Source: Rahnella sp. AA | Lineage (GTDB): Bacteria > Pseudomonadota > Gammaproteobacteria > Enterobacterales > Enterobacteriaceae | DNA: 64,000 nt | NCBI RefSeq assembly: GCF_002834385.1 | Contig: NZ_PITQ01000004.1 | Coordinates: forward strand, 124,001 to 188,000 | Reading direction: 5' to 3' | In this document: positions 19,314 to 31,744 of the stretch, one piece after another | How the letters are laid out: the number at the start of each line of letters is the position of its first letter | How positions within the stretch are numbered: the stretch's first letter is position 1 | Made by a program: the position numbers and the translations under genes | Notes under the pieces: model-generated | Database searches by the model: none | What the model saw: the letters and a program-made list of their open reading frames with translations, nothing else | What the model was told of the DNA's origin: nothing

Positions 19314-21701
19314 TCAATCCCTCAAGGATGCTTGGAATCGCTGTTTTAGAGCCTCTACGCATTTTGCAACGGTAGCGGTGATCTCCTCTTCTTCCAGTGT
19401 ACGGGCGGTATCCTGCAACACCAGACTGATAGCCAGGCTCTTACAACCCTCAGCTACGCCCTTGCCACGGTACACATCAAACAAGTTTACGCCAACTACC
19501 TGATTTGCGCCAACTTTCTTGCACTCTGCCAAAATATCGTCTGCGGGCACGTTTTCAGCCACAACAACAGCGATGTCACGACGGTTTGCCGGGAAGCGAG
19601 AAATCTCTTTCGCATCAGGCAGTACGCGGTCTGCGACCTTATTCCACAGCAGTTCGAAGACGACGGTACGACCATTGAGATCGAGTTTACGTTCCAGTTC
19701 CGGGTGTACTACACCAATGAAACCAATACGTTCGCCGTGTAAATAAATCGCTGCGCTCTGCCCAGGGTGCAGTGCAGGATTTGATTCAACCTTGAACTGT
19801 ACGTCGTTCATTTTGCCGGTAAGCTCAAGAATAGCCTCAAGATCACCTTTCAAATCGTAGTAGTCAACTGCCTGACGCGCCAGATCCCAATGCTCTTCAT
19901 TTTTCGTGCCGGAGATCACGCCAGACAGCATGACGTCCTGACGAACACCCAAATCAGCTTGAGTATCAGGCACAAAGCGCAGGCCACTTTCGAATAAACG
20001 TACGCGACTTTGCTGACGATTTTGGTTATTGACGACAGCAGTCAGCAAACCAGACCACAGAGAAAGACGCATTGCCGACATTTCAACAGAAATCGGGCTT
20101 GGCAAAATCAGCGCTTCTTCGCCCGGATGCAGTAATGTCTGCACTTTAGGATCAACGAAACTGTAGGTAATCGCTTCCTGGAAACCACGGTCAACCAGAA
20201 GATTTTTCACACGTTTCAGCGACAAATTGGCTTCACGGTGTTTGGTCATCACCAGGCTGGCTTTCACCGGTACATCCGGAATATTGTTGTAACCGTAGAC
20301 ACGGGCAACTTCTTCCACCAGGTCTTCTTCAATTTGCATATCGAAGCGCCAGCTCGGTGCGACAGCCACCCAGTGATCACCTTTATGCTGAACCTGGCAA
20401 CCCAGACGGGTCAGAATGTCCGTTACCTGCGCATCTTCAACGTGATGGCCAATCAGGCGATCCAGTTTTTCACGGCGCAGGGTAATGGTTGCTGCTTTAG
20501 GCAAATCAGCTTCTGACGTTACGTCAACAACCGGTCCTGCTTCGCCACCACAAATGCTCAGCAGCAACGCGGTTGCGCGTTCGATAGCTTTGAATTGCAG
20601 TTGCGGGTCTACGCCACGCTCATAACGGTGTGAGGCGTCAGTGTGCAAGCCCTGGCGGCGTGCACGACCAGTGATCGACAACGGCGCAAAGAATGCGGAT
20701 TCCAGCAGCACGTCCTGAGTTTCATTGTTAACACCAGAATGCTCACCGCCGAAAATACCGGCCATCGCCAGTGCTTTCTCATGATCGGCGATCACCAGCG
20801 TGTCTTCGTTCAGTTTAGCTTTCGTGCCATCAAGCAAAGTCAGCGCTTCGTCTTTTTTCGCCATACGCACAACGATACCGCCATTGATGCGGCTCAGGTC
20901 GAAGGCGTGCATGGGCTGACCGAGTTCAAGCAATACGTAGTTAGTGATATCAACGACGGCATCAATTGAACGCGTACCGCAGCGGCGCAGTTTTTCACGC
21001 ATCCACAACGGCGTTGGTGCCTTCACGTTGATACCTTTGACTACGCGGCCCAGATAACGCGGACAAGCCTGCGGTGCCTGAACATCGATAGAAATAGCGG
21101 CATCGATAGTAGCTTTAACCGGATTCATTTCCGGCTCAACCAGCGGAAGCTGGTTAATCACCGCAACGTCACGCGCCACGCCCAGAATCCCCAGACAATC
21201 CGCACGGTTTGGCGTCACGCTGATTTCAATAGTCGTGTCATCCAGTTTCAGGAATTCACGAATATCGGTACCAACAGGCGCGTCCAGCGGCAACTCGATG
21301 ATGCCATCGTGATCGTCTGAGATCGCCAGCTCAGAGAAAGAGCACAGCATCCCTTCAGAGGGTTCGCCACGCAGTTTGGCTGCCTTGATTTTGAAATCAC
21401 CCGGCAATACCGCGCCCACGGTGGCAACGGCAACTTTAAGGCCCTGACGGCAGTTTGGTGCGCCACAAACGATGTCCAGCAGGCGATCTCCGCCGACGTT
21501 TACTTTCGTTACACGCAGTTTGTCAGCATTCGGGTGCTGACCACATTCGACCACTTCACCCACCACGACACCGTTAAATGCGCCTGCGACGGGCTCAACG
21601 CCATCAACTTCCAGGCCGGCCATGGTGATTTGGTCAGATAATGCTTCGCTGCTGATGGCTGGGTTTACCCACTCACGCAACCAGAGTTCACTGAATTTCA
21701 T
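19314..21701 (-). CDS. pheT: Phenylalanyl-tRNA synthetase beta subunit
   Basis: A 795-residue beta chain of the alpha2-beta2 PheRS. The N-terminal tRNA-binding OB fold ([19 protein letters not shown], residues ~45-65), the B3/B4 editing region in the middle, B5, and the C-terminal ferredoxin-fold anticodon-binding domain ([12 protein letters not shown]) are all recognisable. It lies 14 bases after pheS; the length is standard for enterobacteria. Confidence 0.97.
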   Translation of the reverse strand: MKFSELWLREWVNPAISSEALSDQITMAGLEVDGVEPVAGAFNGVVVGEVVECGQHPNADKLRVTKVNVGGDRLLDIVCGAPNCRQGLKVAVATVGAVLPGDFKIKAAKLRGEPSEGMLCSFSELAISDDHDGIIELPLDAPVGTDIREFLKLDDTTIEISVTPNRADCLGILGVARDVAVINQLPLVEPEMNPVKATIDAAISIDVQAPQACPRYLGRVVKGINVKAPTPLWMREKLRRCGTRSIDAVVDITNYVLLELGQPMHAFDLSRINGGIVVRMAKKDEALTLLDGTKAKLNEDTLVIADHEKALAMAGIFGGEHSGVNNETQDVLLESAFFAPLSITGRARRQGLHTDASHRYERGVDPQLQFKAIERATALLLSICGGEAGPVVDVTSEADLPKAATITLRREKLDRLIGHHVEDAQVTDILTRLGCQVQHKGDHWVAVAPSWRFDMQIEEDLVEEVARVYGYNNIPDVPVKASLVMTKHREANLSLKRVKNLLVDRGFQEAITYSFVDPKVQTLLHPGEEALILPSPISVEMSAMRLSLWSGLLTAVVNNQNRQQSRVRLFESGLRFVPDTQADLGVRQDVMLSGVISGTKNEEHWDLARQAVDYYDLKGDLEAILELTGKMNDVQFKVESNPALHPGQSAAIYLHGERIGFIGVVHPELERKLDLNGRTVVFELLWNKVADRVLPDAKEISRFPANRRDIAVVVAENVPADDILAECKKVGANQVVGVNLFDVYRGKGVAEGCKSLAISLVLQDTARTLEEEEITATVAKCVEALKQRFQASLRD

Positions 21702-21715
21702 GTGATATTCCCGCC

Positions 21716-22831
<1,116 letters not shown>

Positions 22832-22873
22832 CTACTTTTCGTTTCTTCTCTTACGCGCGAAAGCCTTCCTGAG

Positions 22874-22918
22874 TCAGGCGCTAAAGTAAAAAAAGAAACG
22901 GAAAATAGCAGCATTCAT
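22874..22918 (-). CDS. pheM: PheM, pheST operon leader peptide
   Basis: A 14-residue peptide, MNAAIFRFFFYFSA, with five Phe codons. It differs from E. coli PheM only at the last residue as I recall that sequence. Its translation senses charged tRNA-Phe: ribosomes stalled at the Phe cluster prevent the attenuator at 22802-22826 from forming and raise pheST expression. AAGGTAA lies upstream of the ATG. Confidence 0.93.
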   Translation of the reverse strand: MNAAIFRFFFYFSA

Positions 22919-22947
22919 GCTTGCGTTACCTTAATGATTATCTGTCT

Positions 22948-22975
22948 TGTACAGGGATGTAAACGTAACTGTCAG
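22948..22975 (-). promoter_or_regulatory. Possible pheM promoter
   Basis: On the minus strand CTGACA (plus-strand 22970-22975) and TGTACA (22948-22953) are 16 bases apart and lie 30-57 bases upstream of the pheM start. The -10 is a modest match. E. coli has its pheM promoter in the same rplT-pheM gap. Confidence 0.4.
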
Positions 22976-23012
22976 TATTAAACAACGAATCAGTATGTTT
23001 TTAAACAGAAAA

Positions 23013-23040
23013 TATAAAAGAGGGAGCAAGCTCCCTCTTT
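23013..23040 (-). terminator. Terminator after rplT
   Basis: On the minus strand AAAGAGGGAG and CTCCCTCTTT form a 10-bp stem with a four-base loop, followed by a T-rich tract. It lies eight bases after the rplT stop codon and separates the ribosomal transcript from pheMST. Confidence 0.83.
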
Positions 23041-23048
23041 CACCTGAC

Positions 23049-23420
<372 letters not shown>

Positions 23421-23447
23421 TTATATTCTAGATTAAAAAAAGTGTAT

Positions 23448-23645
23448 TTATGCGTACGGCAGACATGCAGAGACCAGACCCAAATCGTTCTTGGATACCA
23501 GGCCTTTTGGACGCAAGTGACGTTTACGCTTAGTAGCTTTTTTGGTCAGAATATGACGCAGGTTTGCGTGCTTACGCTTAAAACCACCGTTGGCGGTTTT
23601 TTTGAAGCGTTTAGCGGCGCCGCGTACTGTTTTGATCTTTGGCAT
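23448..23645 (-). CDS. rpmI: 50S ribosomal protein L35
   Basis: A 65-residue basic protein starting [20 protein letters not shown] and ending [11 protein letters not shown], the normal length of bacterial L35. ATG at 23645 is the family start; an ATG four codons earlier is not used in homologues. The 95 bases between infC and rpmI are where L20 binds in E. coli to repress rpmI and rplT; I did not fold the pseudoknot here. Confidence 0.97.
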   Translation of the reverse strand: MPKIKTVRGAAKRFKKTANGGFKRKHANLRHILTKKATKRKRHLRPKGLVSKNDLGLVSACLPYA

Positions 23646-23740
23646 TTTAAATTCCACTTCGCATTGTTATTAACATGAATCAGAAAGGCGAATCCAGCAT
23701 GCGCAGTGCGAACACCGCGCAGCAGGATTACTTGGAAGCC

Positions 23741-24295
<555 letters not shown>

Positions 24296-26224
24296 TTATT
24301 CCTCCAGTTGATGAAGACTTCTGCTGCGGATTTCCGCCAGCAGTTTGTCAACGACTTCGCTAACATCCATGCTTCCTAAGTCTTTGCCGCGGCGAGTACG
24401 AACAGCAACTTTGCCTGATTCGACCTCTTTATCGCCACAAACTAACATGTAAGGAACACGGCGCAGCGTGTGTTCGCGGATTTTAAAGCCAATCTTCTCA
24501 TTTCTCAAGTCGGCTTTAACGCGAATGCCTGCATCTTGCAGTTTTTTAGTTAATTCTTCGACATACGGCGCTTGTGAATCAGTAATGTTCATGATCACAA
24601 CTTGCACCGGCGCCATCCAGGTCGGGAAGAACCCGGCGTATTCTTCGGTCAGAATACCGATGAAGCGCTCCATGGAACCCAGGATAGCACGGTGAATCAT
24701 TACCGGGACCTGACGGTCGTTGCTTTCGCCAATATAAGAGGCGTTCAAGCGACCAGGTAATGAAAAGTCGAGCTGCACGGTACCACACTGCCACGCACGA
24801 TCCAAACAATCATGCAAGGTAAATTCAATTTTCGGACCGTAGAACGCACCTTCACCCGGCTGATATTCGAATTCAATCTTGTTTTCGGTCAGTGCTGCGG
24901 CCAGGTCATCTTCTGCCTTAGTCCACATTTCGTCAGTACCAATGCGCTTTTCAGGACGGGTGGACAGTTTCACCACAATCTTTTCGAAGCCAAAAGTGCT
25001 GTACATGTCATAGACCATGCGGATACAGCTGTTCACTTCGTCGCGAACCTGCTCTTCAGTACAGAAGATGTGGGCGTCGTCCTGAGTGAAACCACGAACA
25101 CGCATCAGGCCGTGCAATGCACCAGACGGCTCGTTACGGTGGCAGCTGCCGAACTCGGCCATACGCAATGGCAAATCACGGTAGGATTTCAGACCCTGAT
25201 TGAAGATCTGAACATGCCCCGGGCAGTTCATCGGTTTGATGCAATATTCACGGTTTTCAGAAGAAGTGGTGAACATCGCTTCTTTATAATTTTCCCAGTG
25301 ACCGGTTTTTTCCCACAGTACGCGGTCCATCATGAACGGACCTTTCACTTCCTGATAGTCATAAGACTTCAGTTTCATGCGTACGAAGGCTTCCAGCTCA
25401 CGGAAAATAGTCCAGCCGTCGTTGTGCCAGAACACCATGCCTGGCGCTTCTTCCTGCATGTGATACAGGTCGAGTTGCTTACCGATTTTACGGTGATCGC
25501 GCTTACCGGCTTCTTCCAGACGCTGAATGTAAGCATTCAGTTGCTTTTTGTCTGCCCATGCGGTGCCGTAGATACGTTGCAGCATTTTGTTATCGCTGTT
25601 GCCACGCCAGTATGCACCGGAAGTTTTCTGCAGTTTGAAATGATGGCAGAAACGCATATTTGGTACGTGCGGACCCCGGCACATATCCACGTATTCTTCA
25701 TGATGATACAGGCCCGGACGATCGTCATGGCTGATGTTTTCGTCCAGAATCGCGACTTTGTATTCTTCACCACGGCTTGCAAAGGTATCGCGCGCTTCCT
25801 GCCAGCTGACTTTCTTTTTAATAACGTCGTAATTCTTTTCAGCCAGTTCGTGCATGCGCTTTTCAAGCAGTTCGATGTCTTCCTGAGTGAGCGTGCGATC
25901 TAAATCGACGTCATAGTAGAAGCCATTATCGATAACCGGACCGATAGCCATTTTGGTATCTGGCCACAATTGCTTGATGGCATGACCCAAAAGGTGCGCA
26001 CAGGAGTGGCGCAAAATTTCAAGACCGGCTTCGTCTTTAGCGGTGATGATCGCCAGTTGTGCGTCGGTTTCAATCAGATCGGTTGCATCAACCAGTTCGC
26101 CGTTAACGCGACCAGCGATACAGGCTTTCGCCAGACCCGGACCAATATCAAGAGCAACATCAAGAGGAGAAACGGGGCGATCAAAAACGCGCTGGCTTCC
26201 GTCAGGAAGAGTAATGACAGGCAT
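24296..26224 (-). CDS. thrS: Threonyl-tRNA synthetase
   Basis: A 642-residue class II synthetase, full length. Domains in order: TGS (residues 1-61), editing domain ([16 protein letters not shown] near 75), catalytic core with motif 2 region [20 protein letters not shown] and Zn-binding MNCPGH, then the anticodon-binding domain ([20 protein letters not shown]). The leader carries the tRNA-Thr-mimicking operator at 26247-26267, so the enzyme can repress its own translation. AAGGA lies upstream of the ATG. Confidence 0.97.
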   Translation of the reverse strand: MPVITLPDGSQRVFDRPVSPLDVALDIGPGLAKACIAGRVNGELVDATDLIETDAQLAIITAKDEAGLEILRHSCAHLLGHAIKQLWPDTKMAIGPVIDNGFYYDVDLDRTLTQEDIELLEKRMHELAEKNYDVIKKKVSWQEARDTFASRGEEYKVAILDENISHDDRPGLYHHEEYVDMCRGPHVPNMRFCHHFKLQKTSGAYWRGNSDNKMLQRIYGTAWADKKQLNAYIQRLEEAGKRDHRKIGKQLDLYHMQEEAPGMVFWHNDGWTIFRELEAFVRMKLKSYDYQEVKGPFMMDRVLWEKTGHWENYKEAMFTTSSENREYCIKPMNCPGHVQIFNQGLKSYRDLPLRMAEFGSCHRNEPSGALHGLMRVRGFTQDDAHIFCTEEQVRDEVNSCIRMVYDMYSTFGFEKIVVKLSTRPEKRIGTDEMWTKAEDDLAAALTENKIEFEYQPGEGAFYGPKIEFTLHDCLDRAWQCGTVQLDFSLPGRLNASYIGESNDRQVPVMIHRAILGSMERFIGILTEEYAGFFPTWMAPVQVVIMNITDSQAPYVEELTKKLQDAGIRVKADLRNEKIGFKIREHTLRRVPYMLVCGDKEVESGKVAVRTRRGKDLGSMDVSEVVDKLLAEIRSRSLHQLEE

Positions 26225-26246
26225 GTTAATTCCTTAATCTACAGTG

Positions 26247-26267
26247 GTGCCCCACACGACAGAGCAC
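26247..26267 (-). promoter_or_regulatory. thrS translational operator (tRNA-Thr anticodon-arm mimic)
   Basis: In the thrS leader, a 7-bp stem (GTGCTCT with GGGGCAC, including two G-U pairs) closes a 7-base loop GUCGUGU. In that loop U33 is followed by CGU at anticodon positions 34-36, exactly the layout of the tRNA-Thr(CGU) anticodon arm. It lies about 25 bases upstream of the start codon. In E. coli ThrRS binds such a domain and blocks ribosome loading. Confidence 0.8.
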
Positions 26268-26514
26268 ATCTAGAAAAATATTTGAGTTTAATTTCATGTA
26301 GTTATTCACGCTATTCGGCTTTACTTTGCCAAATATAGGCACCCTGGAATACATCACGTAATTGTATCGGGATGCGACGTGAAAACAGACAGCGAGTTTA
26401 CCACCTGTAAAGTGCGAATTTCCAGCAACCTGTGTTGCTTAAGATGGATATTTTTCGTGTAATCCCCTCCGTACAAGCTAAGGTAAACACAAACGCTTTT
26501 CAAAAGGGAAATTT

Positions 26515-27198
26515 ATGTCAGAAGTCAGCCTGTTATTTCAGGCCATTGGATTGGGTTTAGTGGTGATTCTTCCGCTGGCGAATCCTTTAACCACCGTTGC
26601 TCTCTTACTTGGGCTATCCGGAAACATGACAGCGCAGGAGCGAAATCAGCAGTCGCTGATGGCCTCGGTGTACGTCTTCATCATCATGATGGTCGCCTAC
26701 TACGCCGGACAACTGGTGATGAATACCTTCGGGATTTCAATTCCTGGCTTGCGTATTGCGGGTGGCCTGATTGTCACATTTATCGGTTTCCGAATGCTTT
26801 TCCCTCAGCCACACGTTGAAGAAAAAGTGCTGATGGAAAACAAAACCGAGGAGATGAAACGGCAGGATTCACCGAATATCGCGTTTGTGCCGCTGGCGAT
26901 GCCAAGCACCGCGGGCCCGGGTACTATTGCGATGATTATCAGCAGCGCATCAACTATCAGAGAAGGTTCAGATTTTCCTCACTGGGTAATTTTAGTCGCG
27001 CCGGTGCTGATTTTCTTTCTGGTCAGCCTGATTTTATGGCTCACATTGCGCAGTGCGGGCGGAATTATGCGTCTGGTTGGGAAAAGCGGAATTGAAGCGA
27101 TTTCGAGGCTGATGGGGTTCTTGCTGGTCTGTATGGGCGTGCAGTTTGTGATTAACGGTGTGACTGAAATTATTGCTCATTTCCCGCCAGCGGCCTGA
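26515..27198 (+). CDS. marC: MarC-family (UPF0056) inner-membrane protein
   Basis: A 227-residue protein with six likely membrane helices. It starts [30 protein letters not shown] and contains [16 protein letters not shown] and [18 protein letters not shown], hallmarks of MarC/UPF0056. The family's transport role is unsettled; E. coli MarC does not cause multiple antibiotic resistance. It is divergent from thrS. An 11-bp inverted repeat (27180-27190 with 27206-27216) covers its 3' end and may protect or end the transcript, though no T run follows. Confidence 0.9.
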   Translation: MSEVSLLFQAIGLGLVVILPLANPLTTVALLLGLSGNMTAQERNQQSLMASVYVFIIMMVAYYAGQLVMNTFGISIPGLRIAGGLIVTFIGFRMLFPQPHVEEKVLMENKTEEMKRQDSPNIAFVPLAMPSTAGPGTIAMIISSASTIREGSDFPHWVILVAPVLIFFLVSLILWLTLRSAGGIMRLVGKSGIEAISRLMGFLLVCMGVQFVINGVTEIIAHFPPAA

Positions 27199-27222
27199 TC
27201 AGCAACTGGCGGGAAACGGGGC

Positions 27223-27858
27223 TCAACGCATCGCCAGATAGGCGCTGTTCACTTTCCACAGATAACGCGGAGCTTGTGGCGCCGGATGTTTCTGCTGCAC
27301 ATGCTGGTAAAACTCTTGCGGGGACATCTGATTAATTTTCGCAATTGCGTATGTTTTATCTTTCGCGAAAGTTCTCAGTAAGGCCCCTGCCCCGTTAACG
27401 TAGGCCACCGTCGTTGCATAACGACGGGTTTCCGGGTTACTGATCCCTGCCAGTTGCTGTTGCAGAATACTCAGATACGCCGTGCCCAAGTCGATATTCA
27501 TCGCCGGGTCTTTCAGTTCATGAGCGCTGGGTTGCCCATAACGCCCTTTCATCCGGTAGGCATCGCGTCCTGCCGTTGAGGCCTTTAGCTGCATTAACCC
27601 AATCGCATTCGATCTGCTGACAACGGTTGGGTTATATCCAGATTCGACCTGAATGATTGCTTTAACAAGTGTTTCGTCAACGCCGTAAGTATTTGCCGCC
27701 TGGTGAATTACATCACCATAAGGCCCCGGATGCATTAATGAAGTATCACTTTGCGGCGGCGGTGACGGATTCAAAAAATGCGTGGTCTGAACCGGTGTTT
27801 CTTTAGCGCAACCCGCCAACAATAGCGCAGCCATCAAATAAAGAATGTTTGGTTTCAC
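27223..27858 (-). CDS. emtA: Lytic murein endotransglycosylase EmtA (MltE)
   Basis: A 211-residue lipoprotein: signal peptide with lipobox LAGC about 17 residues from a GTG start at 27858. The goose-lysozyme-like SLT domain has the catalytic Glu in IIQVESGYNP, then SNAIGLMQLKASTAGRDAYR and VAYVNGAGALLRTF, matching E. coli EmtA. It cuts glycan strands internally, leaving 1,6-anhydro ends, and is thought to open space for envelope insertion. An in-frame start at 27912 would place 18 hydrophilic residues before the signal peptide, and a later ATG leaves no charged n-region, so GTG is chosen. Confidence 0.88.
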   Translation of the reverse strand: MKPNILYLMAALLLAGCAKETPVQTTHFLNPSPPPQSDTSLMHPGPYGDVIHQAANTYGVDETLVKAIIQVESGYNPTVVSRSNAIGLMQLKASTAGRDAYRMKGRYGQPSAHELKDPAMNIDLGTAYLSILQQQLAGISNPETRRYATTVAYVNGAGALLRTFAKDKTYAIAKINQMSPQEFYQHVQQKHPAPQAPRYLWKVNSAYLAMR

Positions 27859-28180
27859 GTTATCTCTCTCGCGACTGGGACGAGATGTAGCATATACATC
27901 TTCTTCCCACACCTGAATATATTTTTAGTCTATTATTATTATTGTTTTGTTAAACAAGGGGGTTAGAGCTGTGTCGATAAGACAATTCCGGTTATAAAAC
28001 GCCTTTCACGTCACATATTCTGAAAATAACAGATTCATTGATTACACTCTCAGTTCAGCCACGTCGTAATTTGCATAAATTAACATCACCATCTGATTCA
28101 GCCGTGCGCCGGATCGGGTTTTTAAAGCAGAAATCACGCTAACTTAATGAATTATCGGGCCAGTCAGAAGGGGTAATACC
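27859..28180. other. Intergenic region between divergent emtA and yniA
   Basis: 322 bases with no gene seen. It holds the divergent promoters, an AT-rich tract with TATTATTATTATTG near 27934-27947, and AGAAGGGG upstream of yniA. No recognisable operator was found. Confidence 0.5.
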
Positions 28181-29050
28181 ATGTGGCAAGCCGTCAATCG
28201 TTTGTTGAGTGAACACCTGGGCAGTGCTGAAATCCGCGAACGTGTTGAACTGCCGGGGGGCGAAATTCACCCGGCCTGGCGGCTAAGCTACGGCGACAGG
28301 GATGTATTTGTGAAATGTAATGTGCGCGAAATGCTCCCCATTTTCGCAGCTGAAGCCGATCAACTCGCCCTACTTTCCCGCAGTCAGACGGTTCGCGTAC
28401 CTGCGGTTTATGGCGTCGGCAGCGATCGTGATTACAGTTTTCTGCTATTGGAATATATTCCGCAGAAGCCTCTGGATGCCCACAATGCCTATGTTTTAGG
28501 GCAGCAGCTTGCCGCATTGCATCAGTGGAGCGAACAGCTGCAATTCGGCCTTGATTTCGATAATGAGCTGGCGACGTTGCCGCAACCCAACAGCTGGCAG
28601 CGGCGCTGGGCGACATTCTTTGCCGAACAGCGCATCGGCTGGCAGCTGCAGTTGGCAGCGGAAAAAGGAATGACGTTCGGCAATATCGAAGATATTACTG
28701 CGATGGTCTATGCCCGTTTACAGAACCATCAGCCACAGCCTTCTTTATTGCACGGCGATTTATGGCCGCATAACTGTGGCCTTTCAGAACACGGCCCGGT
28801 CATTTTCGATCCCGCCTGTTATTGGGGCGACAGGGAGTGCGATTTAGCCATGTTACCGCTATACCCTAATGTTCCCTCACAATTATATGATGGCTATCAG
28901 AGTAAAACTCCACTTCCCGAGGACTTCATCTCAAGGCAACCCGTGTATCAATTATATTATCTGCTTAACCGCAGTAATTTATTTGGGGGGCAGCATCTGG
29001 TTGTGGCGCAAAGAGCCGTCGAGAGACTGTTACACGAAGATATTACTTAG
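28181..29050 (+). CDS. yniA: Fructosamine/ketosamine-3-kinase family protein YniA
   Basis: A 289-residue kinase of the fructosamine kinase family. It is expected to phosphorylate ketosamine adducts so that glycated amines break down; the bacterial substrate is not settled. The aminoglycoside-phosphotransferase-like core shows VFVKCN (ATP lysine, near residue 46), LLLEYIP hinge, HGDLWPHNCGL (catalytic Asp) and FDPACYWGDRECDLAM (metal-binding Asp). AGAAGGGG precedes the start. It is convergent with yniB. Confidence 0.93.
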   Translation: MWQAVNRLLSEHLGSAEIRERVELPGGEIHPAWRLSYGDRDVFVKCNVREMLPIFAAEADQLALLSRSQTVRVPAVYGVGSDRDYSFLLLEYIPQKPLDAHNAYVLGQQLAALHQWSEQLQFGLDFDNELATLPQPNSWQRRWATFFAEQRIGWQLQLAAEKGMTFGNIEDITAMVYARLQNHQPQPSLLHGDLWPHNCGLSEHGPVIFDPACYWGDRECDLAMLPLYPNVPSQLYDGYQSKTPLPEDFISRQPVYQLYYLLNRSNLFGGQHLVVAQRAVERLLHEDIT

Positions 29051-29072
29051 CAAGATTAATACTTCAAAGGAT

Positions 29073-29103
29073 AAGGCCTGAATAAGTCGTTTATTCAGGC
29101 CTT
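29073..29103. terminator. Stem-loop terminator between yniA and yniB
   Basis: AAGGCCTGAATAA (29073-29085) pairs with TTATTCAGGCCTT (29091-29103): a perfect 13-bp stem with a five-base loop between convergent genes. The T run is short, so termination may be partial. Confidence 0.65.
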
Positions 29104-29150
29104 AGTTATTACGCCACGGGGAATATCTTAAAGATATGCACTGTGTTTCA

Positions 29151-29699
29151 TCACACAATTAAACCTAATAGTTTCAAAATGAAATAGGCAATAACGGCAA
29201 TAATGATAGGTAAAATATACAACGGAAAATACTGCACCAGAATAGTGTGCCGTGGGATCACAACACGCTCTTCAATCTGGGGACGGGTACGCCCTTCAGC
29301 GCCTTTCGCCTGTTCAAGAATCAACTGATCCTGGATGCCTTCACGAATGTGTTTCACCTGACGGGACATTCTTGCACCTGAGGCCTGAAGCGCCAGACCG
29401 ACAAAAATCAGCCAGTAAATAATGAAAAACATGATATTTGCACCGGTGATCCCCTGGCCTAACGCGGGCACGGGTGAGTTGTACCAAAAGATATTAAGAA
29501 ATGAAGTGTTGAATTTCACCATGTCTGCCATTACGTGGACGAAATCCAGCATAACAGCATTGATGCCCTGTTCTGTTTTTGTATGCTCATTGATGAAACT
29601 AATCAATGAAATCAACGTTGAAAGCAGCGCAGGGATAAAAATGATCCATCCTGCAATCCGTTTAATCACGGCCACACGTCCAGCTTGTTGGTACGTCAT
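29151..29699 (-). CDS. yniB: YniB-family inner-membrane protein
   Basis: A 182-residue membrane protein with four likely helices: IIFIPALLSTLISLISFI (near 18-36), a central SFLNIFWYNSP-IMFFIIYWLIFVGLAL pair, and a C-terminal ILPIIIAVIAYFILKLLGL. Between the last two is a charged cytoplasmic stretch. It matches E. coli YniB in sequence style and in position between yniA and hxpB. Function unknown. Confidence 0.88.
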   Translation of the reverse strand: MTYQQAGRVAVIKRIAGWIIFIPALLSTLISLISFINEHTKTEQGINAVMLDFVHVMADMVKFNTSFLNIFWYNSPVPALGQGITGANIMFFIIYWLIFVGLALQASGARMSRQVKHIREGIQDQLILEQAKGAEGRTRPQIEERVVIPRHTILVQYFPLYILPIIIAVIAYFILKLLGLIV

Positions 29700-29870
29700 G
29701 AATTCCCCTTGTTAGGACACCTTAAGCAACTGCCTAAGTTTACCCACAGAAGGTATTCTCCGCCCAATGTTTTAATAAGTTACCCAACACTTTCCCTGAA
29801 ACGGTGATTTCACCCATACGGCGGCCAATGATAGAGTAAATGCCTATTCACTCTAAGGGAGTCCGGTTTC

Positions 29871-30536
29871 ATGGCTTATGTCCGCCCTGTTAATGCTGCA
29901 ATTTTCGATATGGATGGGCTGTTAATTGATTCGGAGCGCCTGTGGCTTCAGGCCGAACTGGACGTTTTCAGTGGTCTTGGCGTCGATATTACCCAACGGC
30001 ATTTGCTGCCGGATACGCTGGGTTTGCGCGTCGATCAGGTCGTCAGAATGTGGTATCGGACACTTCCATGGCAAGGCCCCGATCAGGTTGCAGTCTCCTC
30101 CATGATTATTGCCCGCACCATAGAATTGGTAGAACAAACCCGCCCTCTGTTGCCCGGCGTGAACTATGCTCTTGAGCTATGTCGCGATCAGGGGCTGAAA
30201 ATTGGGCTCGCTTCTGCCTCGCCGTTATTTATGCTCGATACGGTACTGGAAATGTTTAACCTGCAATCCTATTTTCAGGTCCGCGTGTCTGCCGAAAAAC
30301 TGCCTTACAGCAAACCCCATCCGGAGGTCTATTTACAGGCTGCCGGGCAGTTACAGGTCGATCCTCTGAACTGCGTAACCCTGGAAGATTCATTCAACGG
30401 TATGATTGCAACCAAAGCTGCGCGCATGCGTTCAGTGGTTGTTCCTGATCCTGAATACAGTGACGATCCACGTTGGGCACTCGCCGACACAAAACTGTCT
30501 TCACTTGAAAAGCTGCTTCCAGCCCATATCCGCTAA
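29871..30536 (+). CDS. hxpB: HAD-family hexitol/2-deoxyglucose-6-phosphatase HxpB
   Basis: A 221-residue haloacid-dehalogenase phosphatase. Motif I is FDMDGLLIDSE (nucleophile Asp near residue 13), motif II GLASASPLFML, motif III Lys in YSKPHPEVYL, motif IV LEDSFNGMIATKAA. E. coli HxpB (YniC) acts on 2-deoxyglucose-6-P, mannitol-1-P and similar sugar phosphates. AAGGGAG precedes the start; a GC-rich run without T tract follows the stop. Confidence 0.93.
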   Translation: MAYVRPVNAAIFDMDGLLIDSERLWLQAELDVFSGLGVDITQRHLLPDTLGLRVDQVVRMWYRTLPWQGPDQVAVSSMIIARTIELVEQTRPLLPGVNYALELCRDQGLKIGLASASPLFMLDTVLEMFNLQSYFQVRVSAEKLPYSKPHPEVYLQAAGQLQVDPLNCVTLEDSFNGMIATKAARMRSVVVPDPEYSDDPRWALADTKLSSLEKLLPAHIR

Positions 30537-30660
30537 GTTTCACGCGCAGCAGCCCTCCGCAGCTGCGCAGCATCCTCCCTTCCCCAACGTTGCCTATTTC
30601 TCCTGCAGTATTACCACATGCTGCACTTAATTTCATAAAGCTTGAACTACCTCATAAAAT

Positions 30661-30681
30661 AAATAAAACGTTATTTCATTT
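30661..30681. promoter_or_regulatory. KdgR operator upstream of kduI
   Basis: A 21-base element centred on AAAACGTTATTTCATT fits the KdgR pattern AATRAAAYRNYRTTTYATT. It ends four bases before a promoter (TTGAAT at 30685-30690, 17 bases, TATGCT at 30708-30713). The repressor gene kdgR is in this window at 34872-35663. Confidence 0.75.
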
Positions 30682-30684
30682 TTA

Positions 30685-30713
30685 TTGAATTCATATGCCA
30701 TTGAACCTATGCT
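30685..30713 (+). promoter_or_regulatory. Predicted kduI promoter
   Basis: TTGAAT and TATGCT with a 17-base spacer, about 115 bases before the kduI start codon and next to the KdgR box. Confidence 0.6.
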
Positions 30714-30829
30714 GCGTTTAACAAGGACGAGCCGGGAGCTCTCCTGCTTCTGTACGTTGTCACTGCCACGCTACGCTCAGACTTGCCCGGCACGTCCTCC
30801 TTTATTGCAATCCTATGAGGGGCACCGAC

Positions 30830-31666
30830 ATGCAAGTTCGTCAAAGCATTCACAGCGACCACGCCAAAACGCTTGATACCGCAGAATTACGCCGCGAATT
30901 TCTCATTGAGAAAATCTTCGAAAAGAATACCTATACCATGACTTACAGCCACATCGACCGCATCATCGTCGGGGGTGTAATGCCAGCAGAAAAAACAGTC
31001 TCCGTGGGTGATGAAGTCGGTAAGCAGCTTGGCGTGAGTTATTTTCTCGAGCGTCGCGAGCTGGGCGTGATCAATATCGGCGGGCCGGGGCTTATCGTGG
31101 TCGACGGAACAACTTATGAAATTGGTCATGAAGAAGCGTTATACGTTGGCAAAGGCGCGAAACACGTTGAATTCAGCAGCGTTGACGCAGCCAAACCCGC
31201 GAAGTTCTACTACAACAGCGCCCCTGCACACACGGCATTCCCCAACAAGAAAATCACGCTGGCTGAAGCGTCGCCGCAAACCATCGGCGATGCAGCGACC
31301 AGTAACCGTCGTACCATCAATAAATTTATCGTGCCCGACGTTCTGGAAACTTGCCAACTGACGATGGGACTCACAAAGCTGGAAGAAGGCAGTCTTTGGA
31401 ATACGATGCCTTGCCACACACATGAACGCCGGATGGAAGTGTATTTTTACTTCAATATGGAAGAAGAAACGGCCGTATTTCATATGATGGGGCAACCACA
31501 GGAAACGCGTCATTTACTCGTTCATAACGAACAGGCCGTCATTTCGCCAAGCTGGTCAATTCATTCCGGTGTAGGCACGAAAAACTATACCTTCATCTGG
31601 GGAATGGTCGGCGAAAACCAGGTATTTGACGACATGGATCACGTCAAAGTCAGCGAACTGCGCTAA
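30830..31666 (+). CDS. kduI: 5-dehydro-4-deoxy-D-glucuronate isomerase KduI
   Basis: A 278-residue cupin-fold zinc enzyme, equal in length to E. coli KduI. It isomerises 4-deoxy-L-threo-5-hexosulose uronate to 3-deoxy-D-glycero-2,5-hexodiulosonate in pectin and hyaluronate breakdown. The metal site is visible as [15 protein letters not shown] with further ligands downstream ([17 protein letters not shown]). The ATG at 30830 has GAGGGG upstream; an ATG at 30815 overlaps that site. It is followed by kduD after a 78-base gap holding a GCTCTGC/GCAGAGC hairpin (31674-31695). Confidence 0.96.
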   Translation: MQVRQSIHSDHAKTLDTAELRREFLIEKIFEKNTYTMTYSHIDRIIVGGVMPAEKTVSVGDEVGKQLGVSYFLERRELGVINIGGPGLIVVDGTTYEIGHEEALYVGKGAKHVEFSSVDAAKPAKFYYNSAPAHTAFPNKKITLAEASPQTIGDAATSNRRTINKFIVPDVLETCQLTMGLTKLEEGSLWNTMPCHTHERRMEVYFYFNMEEETAVFHMMGQPQETRHLLVHNEQAVISPSWSIHSGVGTKNYTFIWGMVGENQVFDDMDHVKVSELR

Positions 31667-31744
31667 TTCTCTTGCTCTGCTATCAAACGCAGAGCAAAAA
31701 CATCTTTTTATGGCTAACGTGCCACAGCAAAAGAGACTCTGAAT

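Noticed and set aside
24812-25903. 363-codon open frame on the plus strand inside thrS
   Set aside because: Antisense shadow of a conserved gene; composition (many His, Phe, Gln) reflects reverse-complemented ThrRS codons.
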